This document shows positions 51,801-62,400 of a DNA stretch of 64,000 nt, piece after piece (positions within the stretch are counted from its first letter, which is position 1; each line of letters starts with the position of its first letter). Below the pieces are notes generated by a model. It did not search any database, had not been told where the DNA came from, and saw only the letters and a program-made list of their open reading frames with translations. The position numbers were made by a program, and so were the translations under genes. This DNA comes from Apostichopus japonicus (taxonomy: Eukaryota > Echinodermata > Holothuroidea > Aspidochirotida > Stichopodidae). The stretch is taken from the NCBI RefSeq assembly GCF_037975245.1, contig NC_092576.1, positions 36,670,611 through 36,734,610 on the forward strand, given 5' to 3'.

Positions 51801-54702
51801 TCCGATTGAAGGCTGGAAGTCATCATATAACCTTCTTGAGACTTTTGGAGTTAAACGTTTAACCTTTGTAAACAAGCATGAATCGTTTTGAAAATTCCGT
51901 TGTTTTTCAAAATCGTCCGTAGCCGGTGTGTTCCTGATCCTTCCTTATTTGGTTTTACTGATGTGTGAGGTTGTAACAGAGGAAGGAACAACTATTGATG
52001 TACTGCGTTCTATGAGTTAATCTTTAAACTTAATCCAAGATATTAAAAATTAAAGAAAGATGTAATAGCAAATGACTGATTCCATTTATCTCTCTGACTG
52101 TAGCCTACGGGACTGTCTGCTGCCCTCATCAATACCCGTCGGACCATCTCTATCCACACTAAAATCTCGGGGAGTTAATGGTAAAGTTAATATATGTATT
52201 AATCGATTAATGACTCTTTCATGTGTCATGTTGTTTACAAACCATTCCCGTATTCGACATTTGATTGGGTTTTAGTTTCAGTCAAACCGAGGGCGCCATA
52301 TCACCGGGTGTCATTGCCAGTTGCAGTAAACATGGACAGATATTCATGAGTCAGAAACTTTGTGAGATATAATTTATTAGTTGATGTTGTATAATACAGA
52401 GTATAGTGTACTTTGCAACAGGTAAAGTTAATTCGTTTTCTTGATAAAGTCAATCTGCTGTATTAAAGAAAGGCCTTTTCTGATTGCGTACGTAATTAGA
52501 AATAGCATATGAAAACAGTATCGTTGGAAGCGATTTAAACATTAGGAGACAGAAAGCGATTTGGTTTGCAGGTCTTAGTTTTTTTGGCGGTACTACGGCG
52601 GTACTACTCAAAATTTCGGCCAAAATTCTTGAATTTTTCAACTGTTAAATCATAAAGTAGCACCCCTGAAATATCGATAACATTCACAACAATTCGACTA
52701 ATTCATCGAAAATTTGGCGATGTTTGTCGGAAAGTCCACTTTGTTTGCTATGACCGTAAATACATTTTTAAATGATGTTTATGGTTGGAAATGTTAAATT
52801 GATGACAGATATTTCTTTAAGACCCATCTATTCAAATTTGACTTCAATGTAAGACTGCTACATTCTGTCAAAATTGAGAAAAGTCGAAACACTACGGATA
52901 AAGAAAGGTATGAATATCAACTCGCACCATTACATAGTTGAAACTAATGATCCAACTGTATGATCTAGCACTGCCTTGTATTGCATCCTTTAGTTAAACA
53001 TACAACTAAGGGCAAAATATTAATTCTGTACCTCCATCGCGAACAACATATTTTAAAACGTGTTGGTAACCGCCCTTTGGCCTGGTATTGTGCTATGAAT
53101 AAACGGCTACGAAAATGCTGAAAATACTTACAAACACTATTAGATGGTTTCCAAATTAAACAAAATGACACATGTATTGTAACATCATTGAACTTTAACA
53201 CTAGCAAACTAATTACATGGTCGCGTGTTCGTGAAATAAGTAAATGTCTATTCTTTCCCTAATGATTAATATCTTTCCTGATAAAAGGCGAATTAAAAGG
53301 TACGTTATCTTTATATACCTGCTGTATCACAGTCCGGGCGTAGCGAGCAGGGGGGGGGGGGGGGGCTGCAAGTTAAAATTTTGGGTCTGTCGGCAAAAGG
53401 AGAAAAGGTGAAGAGAGCGGAAGGGGAAGAAAGAAGGAAAGCTGAATAGAGAAAAGAAGAACGGGAGCTTCTTTATCGGTTATTTCGATTTTCCAGTTCT
53501 TCATCTGATAAACTCATTCACCAATCCAATCACCCGACGCCTGCAAGTTAAAAACTCTATTGGCAAATAACTGATAATGTCACGGCCGTCAGTATAGCTA
53601 CTGTAGCCAGGCTCAGCTAGACGAGTGCCAGAATCGCCGGCAACTCAGTGAAAGAAATGGAATCAAAGGCTTCCATATAGGCCGCAGCCTACGAGCCGTG
53701 CTATCGTGTGACAATGTGTTGTTATTATCCTCTGTTCAGAATGACGTCATCGCAGATGTCATTCGTTCTTCTTGTGCCGACTGCCATAAAAATAATATCG
53801 AAATGGAAATTCCACGGTGCCAAATTTGACTTAAAATATGCACCAGATTGCATCTAAGGACGTTTCAAAACTAAAAATTTTCCAAAGGGGAGGGGGACAC
53901 CCCCTCCCCTTAGACCCCTCCCCCATTCCAGTCATCACTTCCACAGCCGTCGGCAAATCAAATTCTTCACACACACCTCCCCCCCAAAAAAAAAATTCGC
54001 TACGCCCCTGATCACAGTGTGAGATAGATATGCTCCATGTTCATTACGGCAGATGTTAAAGGTATGTATGCATTATGCAACATGACGTTAAAGGTTTGAG
54101 ATTTGACGGAATGGTAATTAATGGCAATTCTTAACAACTATTTCATAAGTATTGCAAAAAAGCAAATGTAATTGGTGAACTGTGTGATGATCTTATCATG
54201 TTACATGGAAACGATTTATAGTTTTGAAATATGGACTAAACTTGTGTTGTCTACATTATTGCATTGTCACCAAAAAACAAAATTCTTGTTTAATATTTCA
54301 TTGTAGCTGTATGCTAACCAGGGAAGGGAATGTATGGGGGGGGGGTAATTGGGAACATCTACAATTTGTTGTATAACATAGCTCACCTACAATATATCTG
54401 ACTTCACCATCCTCCCAAAATCACTTTTCTAAAGGACATGTGACAACCCAAACTATCTTCAGCGAAAAGAAAGCATATGCATCCCTAGAGACAATAAAGA
54501 TCTTAGTAACACGTGCTATGGTTGTTTCTATTGTGTATTCTTCAGAATGTTTCATTCACTAATACATCATTGATATTCTTTTATTCGTCGTAGCCTATAT
54601 ATTGTTTATTAATCTTATTTGTTTCTTACAGTTTTCTGGACTCCTTATTCACATAAGAAGGATGAATATTATAGGCTTGATCTCGACTCTGGTCGGTGGA
54701 GA
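36629..54702 (+). CDS. LRR-like C-terminal exon array, probable long-isoform 3' part of the Ig-NACHT receptor (3' end outside or not found)
   Basis: Seven exons join in frame: A 36629-36834, B 37587-37663, C 38404-38459, D 39385-39504, A2 40822-41030, B2 52104-52180, C2 54632-54702, giving 272 residues. A and A2 (68-69 residues) both start I-P-I and contain SGLSL then S-(V/I)-EK-(I/M)-SI. B and B2 are both 77 nt and carry C-x-LPSSI. C and C2 end L-x-SG-x-W-R. D resembles the last 40 residues of the NACHT exon. Patterns such as RFKELWLHNCKLP fit leucine-rich repeats of the NLR kind, which usually act in sensing or autoinhibition. The exon-8 donor (phase 0) can join exon A (phase 0) exactly as D joins A2, so I infer one gene; a separate neighbouring NLR with unseen 5' exons is the alternative. 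Confidence 0.75.
37587..37663 (+). CDS. LRR-like exon B
   Basis: 77 nt, phase 2 to phase 1. LHNCKLPSSI completes the LRR-like segment begun in exon A. Confidence 0.82.
38404..38459 (+). CDS. LRR-like exon C
   Basis: 56 nt, phase 1 to phase 0. It encodes VISSNEARYLDLISGTWRK. Confidence 0.78.
39385..39504 (+). CDS. Exon D, duplicate of the NACHT-exon C-terminal segment
   Basis: 120 nt, phase 0 to phase 0. It encodes PDDIQTITEMCSGPLVINRD and SVQRSVIELLVEASNRD. The alignment with the end of exon 8 (ending RSTLQILDVASKNQ) includes matching spacing to the donor site. Confidence 0.82.
39505..40821. other. Intron between exons D and A2, with a C-rich tract
   Basis: About 40145-40490 is a strand-biased C-rich stretch with repeated CACCCCTCCCT-type words and few Gs. 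The rest is AT-rich and unremarkable. Confidence 0.6.
40822..41030 (+). CDS. LRR-like exon A2
   Basis: Phase 0 to phase 2, as in A. It encodes IPIIQVDLGLSFSM, SSGLSLPIITSIEKMSI and YVQHSQRFKLL. It is one codon longer than A. Confidence 0.82.
41031..43764. other. First part of the A2-B2 intron
   Basis: CA/C-rich simple sequence lies at about 41877-41975 and a C run near 42299-42312. Around 42676-42760 a ~48-bp unit is duplicated (CCAATGAAAAGAAGT-GTATTCAATG with GCGCGC between). A short string at about 42845 (AAATCGTCCGTAG) recurs at about 51910. No gene is recognised. Confidence 0.5.
43773..44828. mobile_element. hAT-like element 3 (8-bp TSD CCCTCCAC), outer of a nested pair
   Basis: Ends CATAGGCGTAGGAG and CTCCTACGCCTATG form a 14-bp inverted repeat. 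CCCTCCAC occurs at 43765-43772 and 44829-44836; the four bases AATG between the right repeat and its duplication make the exact right edge slightly uncertain. Inside, a ~90-bp unit (TTCGGGCAATATGCTGAGAA, then GGGCACCTACTGAAAGAATA) is repeated four to five times. Confidence 0.85.
44125..44517. mobile_element. hAT-like element 4 (8-bp TSD GCACCTAC), nested in element 3
   Basis: Ends CAGTGGCGGAGC and GCTCCGCCAATG are inverted repeats. GCACCTAC is duplicated at 44117-44124 and 44518-44525, exactly splitting one internal tandem unit of the host element (GGGCACCTACTGAAAG). At 393 bp it is too short for a transposase; it is a MITE-sized derivative. Confidence 0.92.
44837..47199. other. Middle of the A2-B2 intron
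   Basis: Contains several C or G homopolymer runs (near 45144, 45772, 46438, 46977) and fragments of the dispersed families. I see no gene. Confidence 0.45.
47200..48370. repeat. ~115-bp tandem array, interrupted by a MITE
   Basis: Seven units carry GTGCAATAGCACGGTGCGGT, TATCTGAGCACTCAACGAAA, a G-rich stretch and GGTAGAAACGAGGTGGAAAG then AATGAAACAGAGCTTTTAAA. Three lie before and four after the insertion at 47545-47900. A diverged partial unit recurs at about 51570-51750. Confidence 0.9.
47545..47900 (+). mobile_element. TTAA-type MITE (piggyBac-like target) inserted in the tandem array
   Basis: It is bounded by TTAA at 47541-47544 and 47901-47904. Its ends AGGCATTGAAGACTCGC and GCGAGAGTCTTTACACCCT are imperfect inverted repeats. 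Neighbouring array units keep a single uninterrupted TTAA at the same spot (GAGCTTTTAAAGTGCAAT, TTAA at 48141), showing the empty site. A truncated sister copy lies at 10254-10506 in RP2 intron 1. Confidence 0.9.
48371..49291. other. Intronic DNA
   Basis: AT-rich sequence with a short C run at about 49136. No feature is recognised. Confidence 0.45.
49292..51542. mobile_element. 2.25-kb element with short inverted ends and AGGTCA-rich internal tandem units
   Basis: The left end GGTTCCTTGCTT is mirrored by AAGCAAGGAACC at 51531-51542; the left end is itself hairpin-like (a second GGAACC at 49312). A GT run follows at about 49339. Inside are five or more diverged units, of uneven spacing (roughly 300-650 bp), marked by AATAACTCCCAGTGCCAAGG (about 49536, 50201, 50501, 50897, 51190). 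AGGTCA or TGACCT occurs repeatedly, as in GAGGTCACCAAAGGTCAATT. No coding frame or known transposase is visible, so the class is unknown. Confidence 0.7.
51543..52103. other. Intronic DNA just before exon B2
   Basis: Includes a partial relative of the 47.2-kb tandem unit (GAATGAAACAGAGCCG) and a segment around 51905 that also occurs near 42842. Nothing coding is seen until the B2 acceptor. Confidence 0.5.
52104..52180 (+). CDS. LRR-like exon B2
   Basis: 77 nt, phase 2 to phase 1, exactly as exon B. It encodes LRDCLLPSSIPVGPSLS. It lies 11 kb downstream of A2, the gap being filled with repeats. Confidence 0.8.
52181..53325. other. Intron between B2 and C2, first part
   Basis: AT-rich with no recognised gene. 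A short GGCGGTACTAC duplication is seen at about 52586-52607. Confidence 0.45.
53334..54010. mobile_element. hAT-like element 5 (8-bp TSD ATCACAGT)
   Basis: Ends CCGGGCGTAGCGA and TTCGCTACGCCCCTG are inverted repeats. ATCACAGT is duplicated at 53326-53333 and 54011-54018. A G run at 53350-53366 and a CCCCTCCCCTTAGACCCCTC segment shared with about 33170-33195 link it to element 2. No transposase frame. Confidence 0.88.
54632..54702 (+). CDS. LRR-like exon C2, last exon found of the array
   Basis: 71 nt, phase 1 to phase 0. It encodes FWTPYSHKKDEYYRLDLDSG then RWR before GTAAGT. An exon D2 should follow but was not found in the remaining 9.3 kb. Confidence 0.72.
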
Positions 54703-55119
54703 GTAAGTAACCATGTATAATAATTATTTTATTTTATTTTTTATAACATAACGGAATTGTAATTACTAACAGGAGCATCGAGATACCACTGAAGTGGTAC
54801 TTGAGACCCTCACACGTTTTAATTCAGCACACATCACTAAGAGCATGACAATAAAACTGACGTGGTTCTTGAGTATATATATTCAGCGCACGTCACTGTA
54901 TTGAACACAGCATGGCTAAGTCAAAGTAAAATACAAAATGTGACGTCATCCGATGATCTAACTATAACTGTGATATATCAATAACTGTTTAATTGAGTCA
55001 TATGTCGGTTATCAGTTGATGGTTTCTGAATGAGAAGTAGTATAAAGAAAGTACTGACATATCGGATGAGCAGAGACAAGTGAGCAAAACACGTTGAATG
55101 ATTGGATAAAATTAATAGT

Positions 55120-57060
55120 AACAAATATTTATATATAGGCAATGGGTGGATTAAAATTATGTAGATTACAATTATTACTAAACAAACACGGAGTGGATTA
55201 AAGGGATGTTGTCAACAAATGTTACTAAGTATACACTGGATGGATAAAAGGGATGTTGTCAACAAATATTGCTTAATAGACACTGTGGATTTAAGGGATG
55301 TAGTCAACAAATATCACTAACATACACAGAGTGGATTAAAGGGCTGTAGTCAACAAATATTACTAAATATATACAGTGGATTAGTGGGATGTAGTTAACA
55401 AATATTACTAAATATGCACTGAGTGGATTAAAGGGATGTAGTCAACAAATATTACTAAATATGCACTGAGTGGATTAAAGGGATGTAGTCAACAAATATT
55501 ACGAAATATACACTGAGTGGATTAAAGGGATGTAGTCAACAAAAATTACTAACATAAACAGTGGATTAAAGGGATGTAGTCCACAAATATTACTAACATG
55601 CACTGGATGTATTAAAGGGATGTTGTCGACAAATATTACTAAGATACACTGAGTGGATTAAAGGGATGTAGTCAACAAATATTACTAAACATACACTGAG
55701 TGGATTGAAGGGATGTAGTTAACCAATATTACTAAACATACACTGAGTGAATTAGAGCGATGTAGTCAACAAATATTACTAAATATATACAGTGGATTAG
55801 TGGGATGTAGTTAACAAATATTACTAAATATGCACTGAGTGGATTAAAGGGATGTAGTCAACAAATATTACTAATATGCACTGGGTGGATTAAAGGGATG
55901 TAGTCAAAAAATATTACTAAATATACACTGAGTGGATTAAAGGGATGTAGTCAACAAATATTACTAACATAAACTGAGTGGATTAAAGGGATGTAGTCAA
56001 CAAATATTACTAACATGCACTGGATGTATTAAAGGGATGTTGTCAACAAATATTACTAACATACACTGAGTGGATTAAAGGGATGTAGTCAACAAATATT
56101 ACTAACATACACTGAGTGGATTAAAGGGATGTAGTCAACAAATATTACTAAACATACATTGAGTGGATTGAAGGGATGTAGTTTACCAATATTACTAACA
56201 TACACTGAGTGAATTAGAGCGATGTAGTCAACAAATATTACTAAATATATACAGTGGATTTAAGGGATGTAGTCAACAGATATTACTAAATATACACTGA
56301 GTGGATTAAAGGGATGTAGTCAACAAGTATTACTAACTATATACACATTGGATTAAAGGGATGTAGTCAACAAATATCACTAACATGCAAGGAGTGGATT
56401 AAAGAAATAGGTTCAACAAATATTACTAAATATACACTGGGTGGATTAAAGGGATGTAGTCAACAAATATTGCTAAATATGCACCGTGGATTTAAGGGAT
56501 ATAGTCAACATATATTACTAACAAACACTGAGTGAAATAAAGGGATGTAGTCAACATATATAACTAAATAAACACTGGATGTATTAAAGGGATGTTGTCA
56601 ACAAATATTACTAAATAAACACTGAGTGGATTCAAGGGATGTAGTCAACAAATATTACTTAACATACATTGAGTGGAATATAGTGATGTAGTCAACAAAT
56701 TTACTAAACAAGCAATAGGTGGATTAAAGGAATATAGTCAACAAATATTACTAAACATACAATGAGTGGATTAAAGGAATATAGTCAACAAATATAACTA
56801 AATATACACTGAGTGGATTCAAGGGATGTAGTCAACAAATATTACTTAACATACATTGAGTGGAATATAGTGATGTAGTCAACAAATTTTACTAAACAAG
56901 CAATAGGTGGATTAAAGGAATATAGTCAACAAATATTACTAAACATACAATGAGTGGATTAAAGGAATATAGTCAACAAATATTACTAAATATACATTGG
57001 ATGGATTAAATTGATGCAGTCAACACATATTTCAAAATTTGGACTGAAATGATACATACA
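55120..57060. repeat. ~46-bp minisatellite
   Basis: About 40 head-to-tail units of GTGGATTAAAGGGATGTAGT, CAACAAATATTACTAAATAT and ACACTGA. Higher-order duplication is visible: the same order of unit variants occurs at about 56580-56760 and 56810-56980, and at about 55370-55500 and 55790-55950. Regular spacing superficially recalls a CRISPR array, but there are no unique spacers. Confidence 0.95.
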
Positions 57061-58387
57061 ATTGGTTTATCAAAAACTGAAAAAAAAAAATCATGCAATC
57101 AATAGACTTAAATTGACTTTATCAACACTGAATGAGGTACAATAACGTTATGTGGTGAGCAATCATTGCTAAAGATTGAATGAGTGGATTGGATCGATAT
57201 AACTATTTTACATGATTATTCACTGTGTTGTCAACAGAACAATGTGGTGGATGCTTGGTCTGTTACTTTTCTCCTTGCTCAAGTTCAGGATCAGTGAATT
57301 TCTAACAAATAAACAATATATTACAGAACATATGCCGTACATAGTGTAAGTTGATTTACGTGAAGTCTAATTATCGACACAATGTTACAAATACATACAG
57401 CAACGAGTAAATAAGAGAGGTCAGGTTCCAAGGGGGACTGGGGTTCGTGGAGTCTATAGTCCCAGTACTGGGTCATTTTTGGAATTGCTCGGGAAAATTT
57501 GGAGTTGGCAAGGGGCAATATGGTATATTGACAGTGCAAACACGAAGGCAAGGAACGAAAACTGACTTGAGATACTGTAATAGTAATGATTCAGTGTGTG
57601 GAACAGAGGGAATTAGTTCACGAGTTTGGTCAAGTTAGGTCATCTAAAGAGTTGGCAATTGAATGTAGCATACGGCTTTAATTAATCATTCCATAAGTCT
57701 GGATGAAGTTCCATTGTAGTAAACACAGGTTACAAGCTGTTTAATGGAAATAGTATAAAGTGTAGTAACAGTTACCAAGGTAAAGTGATAAAGTATTATT
57801 ATACTAATATTACCTACCTAACAGTGAGAGGTTTAAAGTCATGTAGAGAACAAATATAACTAAACAATCATTTAAATATTTTTTTGAATGACGAACTGAA
57901 CACAAACTTCTCATCATCCAATGAGTAGGGTAAAGTGATAGTAATCAATCATATATCCCCAACAATCCAATCAAGCACTCGGTAACTAAAGGTACATTAA
58001 AAACACACACATATATTTATACTTATCTATATTAGCGACTGAAAGTAATTTAGCAAATCAGTATAATGAATCATCAAGCAGAAATGTCATATTAATGTAT
58101 TCCCTTCTTAACATAATATTTATCATTGATGGTAAGGATTTAATGTTTAAAAAAGACGCAACAGTAACTTATTAGTAAACATTAGTCCTTTGTATTATAG
58201 TTTCCACTCTTATCAATCCACATATCTAAAAGTTATGACTGCCCCCAACCCTAAAAAACCCTAAAACAATGTAACTGACTATTCTTATTACCCACGCACT
58301 CCATGTCCAATATTTTTCTTCTTCGTCCTGTAGAAGGTAGGAAACTGGTAGATGAATCCAACAAGCACTTGTTTCTGAAGACAACCT
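57061..58387. other. Unassigned DNA after the minisatellite
   Basis: AT-rich, with no gene or element I recognise. Confidence 0.45.
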
Positions 58388-59110
58388 GATATGATCCTTC
58401 TCAAATCTCAGCAATTTCAGCGCCTTCAAAGTAAAGCTGTGCGTTTGGTGTTTTCTTGCGGACGTGGTCGGCGCTCTTGCCAGCTTATGTGTACTCTACA
58501 TTGGCTACCGGTTAAGGACATGATTAGTATACAACTTTCTTTTGTTTGTTTTAAATCTCTGCATGGTGATCACCATGGGAGCCTCGAGGCTCCCAACTAT
58601 CTCATTGATTTTCTTTCTTTGTATAATGTTTCTGAAGCGCCATCAAAATAAAGCTGTGCGTTTGGTGTTTTCTTGCGGACGTGGTAGGCGCTCTTCCCAG
58701 CTTCTGTGTACTCTACACTGGCTGCTGGTTAAGGACAGGATAAGGTACAAATTGCTTTTGTATATTTTTAAATGTCTGCATGGTGAGGCTCCCAGCAGCT
58801 ATCTGATTGATTTTCTATCTTTGTATAATGCTCCTCTAAGTAATGTTGATGGTTTGAGACGTAGACTGAACTACTCATCTGAGACCACCAGACTCATGAT
58901 TCTACGCTCAAAGCGTAAAACGGGTGATACATCTTTTCAAGTTATTGGTCCCGTTTTTATTTACAGCGCAGTAATGTTTGTATATATTGCTAAGATTGGT
59001 GTTTGTTTTATTGTGTAAGTTATTTTTGTTTCCGTAAAGCGCTCTGATCTTTTGTAGAGCGCTGTATCAAATACATAATAATTATAATCATCATAATAAT
59101 AATAATAAAT
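58388..59110 (+). mobile_element. Non-LTR retrotransposon 3' fragment with an internal duplication
   Basis: Two frames carry the post-catalytic part of a LINE reverse transcriptase: LQSKAVRLVFSCGRGRRS, TLHWLPVKD, FKSLHG, then in the second copy ASSYLIDFLS-like sequence and a terminal region near RSKRKTGDTSFQVIGP. The segment from about 58431 recurs at about 58648, an offset of 217 bp, making a tandem duplication. The 3' UTR ends GTAGAGCGCTGTATCAAATA then (ATA)n at about 59090. It is 5'-truncated and inactive. Confidence 0.88.
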
Positions 59111-62100
59111 GTTCAGTACTATACACCAAGGAAGATGACTAAATCACAGAACTGTTAACAGTGGCGATAAAATACAGGAAGTGAAGCATAAACACATCCA
59201 TCATGATGTCACCAGTAACTGATAAAACCTAGGCCCTCGGTATCTATATTCTCTTGGGCATGCATCCCTACCTTACCCCCTTCGCTACCTCTTCACTCTA
59301 ACATAGTGCCTCTAGTCTGATCTCGAACTAGTCTAACTGCCTTCTTTTTTTTTTTTTCATTTACCTTCAGTGGTGTAAGAGTTATTATCCACCGCTTAAT
59401 TCACCGATAACCGCCTTCTTGAATTTTGCATAGGACGAACTGGGAGGGTGAGGGAATTTGGATCGATATATGTATACATAATTATGGCCATCGTCTTCGT
59501 TACTTTTGTTTTTGTTTTTTGCATTTTCATCACCATTGCTGTTTTAATGTATTGTGTAGATATTTCTTGTTAGGGAACTGCTTTATAGACATGTTTTTTT
59601 TTTCTCTCATTAAAATCACAATAATCGTTTTTAACTAACTAGGTTTGATGCTGATATTTCAAATTTCTTCATTCTGTCCAACAATTATTGTCTGATATTA
59701 CTTCATCGGTATTTCTTCCTGCACCGATTATAGAGAATGAAACATTAATGTCAGAATGACGTGCTTAGCAATTAGTTATACTGGAAAAGAGTAAACACAT
59801 GTGTGACAAAAAAAATCAATATTTTCATGAAATTGTACTTGATGGAGTAATAACAAAGAAAATGGAATCTAGATGAGTTTGGCTCACTCAGTTTTGAGAT
59901 TTTTACATTGTGACATAAGTATAGTTTGAAAGAAAGATTATTTAACACTGTAGATAAAGTTAAGGTTCGTGGTAGTGGTAGAGAGACGTAGGTTTTTAGG
60001 TTCCAATGTGTAATTGAACTGGTTTCAGCAGTGGTGTAGGTGTCAAATAAGTACAAACACCACCAACATGACACCAGGAATATTGAAGAATGAACTCTCT
60101 CATTAACAGTCTGTGGCAATTACTTTAGCGATTTCGGTTGTGATATAAATATAGTACTTGGAGAGCGATAACCGGTACGTGAGTGAATATGGATGGTGTC
60201 AGTCAAGGATTCAGTGTTGGAGTACTTATCTTACTTATCTTTGACTGATTTCCCAGAACCTCATGTAATCTTATATGAACTGTTGTCATATTACACTGCT
60301 CTGATTGGTGGAAAGTGAACATGTGATGGTTATACTGCAACCTTATTTGCTCAAACGACGATGTTTCACGTAAAAATCATAAGTAAAGGTTAAAGTAAAT
60401 AATCTGTGAAATTGCTATTTACTTCATCAACACTTTAATTGTTTTTGTGTTTTCATTTATAATTCGTCGTCCCGCGTGATATCACCAACTTTAAAATAGG
60501 GCCTTACTTGACCAGAAGTTAAAGGTCAAAAGGTCAATTAATTGATAGACCCGTTCAGAAATATTCTCTACGGAAGTGCATAAATGAGCGGGGATGTAAA
60601 ACTTCGAAATTGGTGCTGATGATAATAGACGATTCATGTTACACGGCATGGTGGGGACTCACATATGTCCTGACGAGGTAGGGTGTCAGGGAACTTGATG
60701 CGCAGCGTCAATAGCCAGTAACTCTGTGCATGGAAAAATGCGTATTTTGACGGGCACCGTAGTTGTAGCGGACAGATGCACGGACAACGTTCCAACCCGT
60801 TGGTATATAATCTGTCGGAAGTTCGTCAGCCCAGTGATACAACTTCATTAATATTAGAGCAATGGCTTATTCAACTGTTTATCAACCAATACATTCACTG
60901 TACGGCCCAACGCTGCAGGAACACGAAGAATGGATATACTACACTGGAGGGTTATATTGATTTCCCTCCTTATATTTGAAATACACGATGTAAATGATTT
61001 CACCTTTTCATATTAGTTCTACTTCCTGTTAACGTTCTTTATAACTCCTTTTTTATAAATTTTATATTAATTCTGGAATGAAATAAATGAAATAAAATCA
61101 TGTGCTGCTGCTTCTTCATTTATTACCAAGCAAAACATTTACACTCTTTCAGTGCCGTGCGCAAAGGATCACCGAGAAAATACCCCCCAACCCCTTCCTA
61201 CAAACAAACTTCCTATCATCATTCGGGTAAAATGTGCAGTCGGGTCATTTAAACATTTAACCGGGAAAATTAGTTCACTACTCCGGGTGCATACCCCACC
61301 ACTTCCACCTGCCCGTCCCTTTTCAGCCTCACACAAAATATTTATTAGTGTAACCTTGGCTTTAAAGAGATAGTAATATAGACCTAAGTTAAGTCATACT
61401 TAGGATAAATGCACCGTTTGACGTCTACAATTTGATTTTTTTTGCTGGATCAGGGGAGGGGGGTGGAGAGTGCACCCATGCCCTTTAAATTGGAGTAGGA
61501 TTTACAGATCCCAAGGTTGCGCACCTCTTTTATAAAATCATTGATTCGCCTCTAGACGTACTTCAACTTCCGTAAAGTTTCAAACCCATAAGATAACCAG
61601 TCGGGAGATGAGAGAATTCCTCCAAGCCCACCATCTGTTAACCTTCCATCTGAATCCGGTGCGCTCCCTATAACTGTTTGTAAATGTCGACTCGTTCGAA
61701 CAAACATACTCTTACCAAAATGGTTTTATTGGATGTATTACTGTGACAAAGCACTAATATAACTCAGCCTTTAGGTCAGGAAATATAAAAACAATTGTAT
61801 AGTTTTACAGATGTAGCATTCGGGGGGGGGGGGGTGTACTGTCATTTTGTAACGCATACCCATCGCCGTTGCCCCTTCCTTTCCCCTCCTCCACCCCATA
61901 CGACAATATTGACTGTATGAACACAGCGGACACATAGTCGTAACAAAGCTAAGAAACGCCCGCAGTAAAGACTACGACCCCGGATGTCTTGTAGACCAAC
62001 TTTTTGGTCATTGATCATTCCTGTATGTCTTACACATTTATACGTAAATCTGATGCATATACATACATAGGCTACATACATAATATATACTTACGTGACG

Positions 62101-62225
62101 TACATTTTATATACATAGGCTACATAGAGGGACATTGGGAAGTTTTGAAACTGTTCATCGTAGCCATAGAGACAAGGGAGGGGGGGGTATCAAAAAGGGA
62201 CCATCATGACACTATCTAAGCTGAC
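59111..62225. other. Unassigned DNA
   Basis: No gene recognised. A G run lies at 61820-61833, and short C-rich segments near 59270 and 61180 resemble dispersed-repeat edges. Small open frames here have no family signature. Confidence 0.4.
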
Positions 62226-62400
62226 CGCTACCAACGGTTTGCGCGTAGCTTAGCTAGGAAAGTTTTGCCAAAAAAAGCCTCCCAGATTGCCGGAAATGGC
62301 ATTTCCCAGGCACTTGTAAATTGCATCTTCACATTCATTATTTTGAATTCTCATGATTTAGAAATTTACACTTCCAAACTTAAAAGGTGAATTAGCAAAT
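62226..62400. repeat. Dispersed repeat copy preserving the empty site of hAT-like element 2
   Basis: GATTGCCGGAAATGGCATTT, CCCAGGCACTTGTAAATTGC and ATCTTCACATTCATTATTTT match the halves of the 31.9/33.6-kb copy on both sides of its insertion. Confidence 0.75.

Noticed and set aside
55120-57060. CRISPR-like regular array
   Set aside because: Units are contiguous with no unique spacers, and the DNA is from an animal genome; it is a minisatellite.
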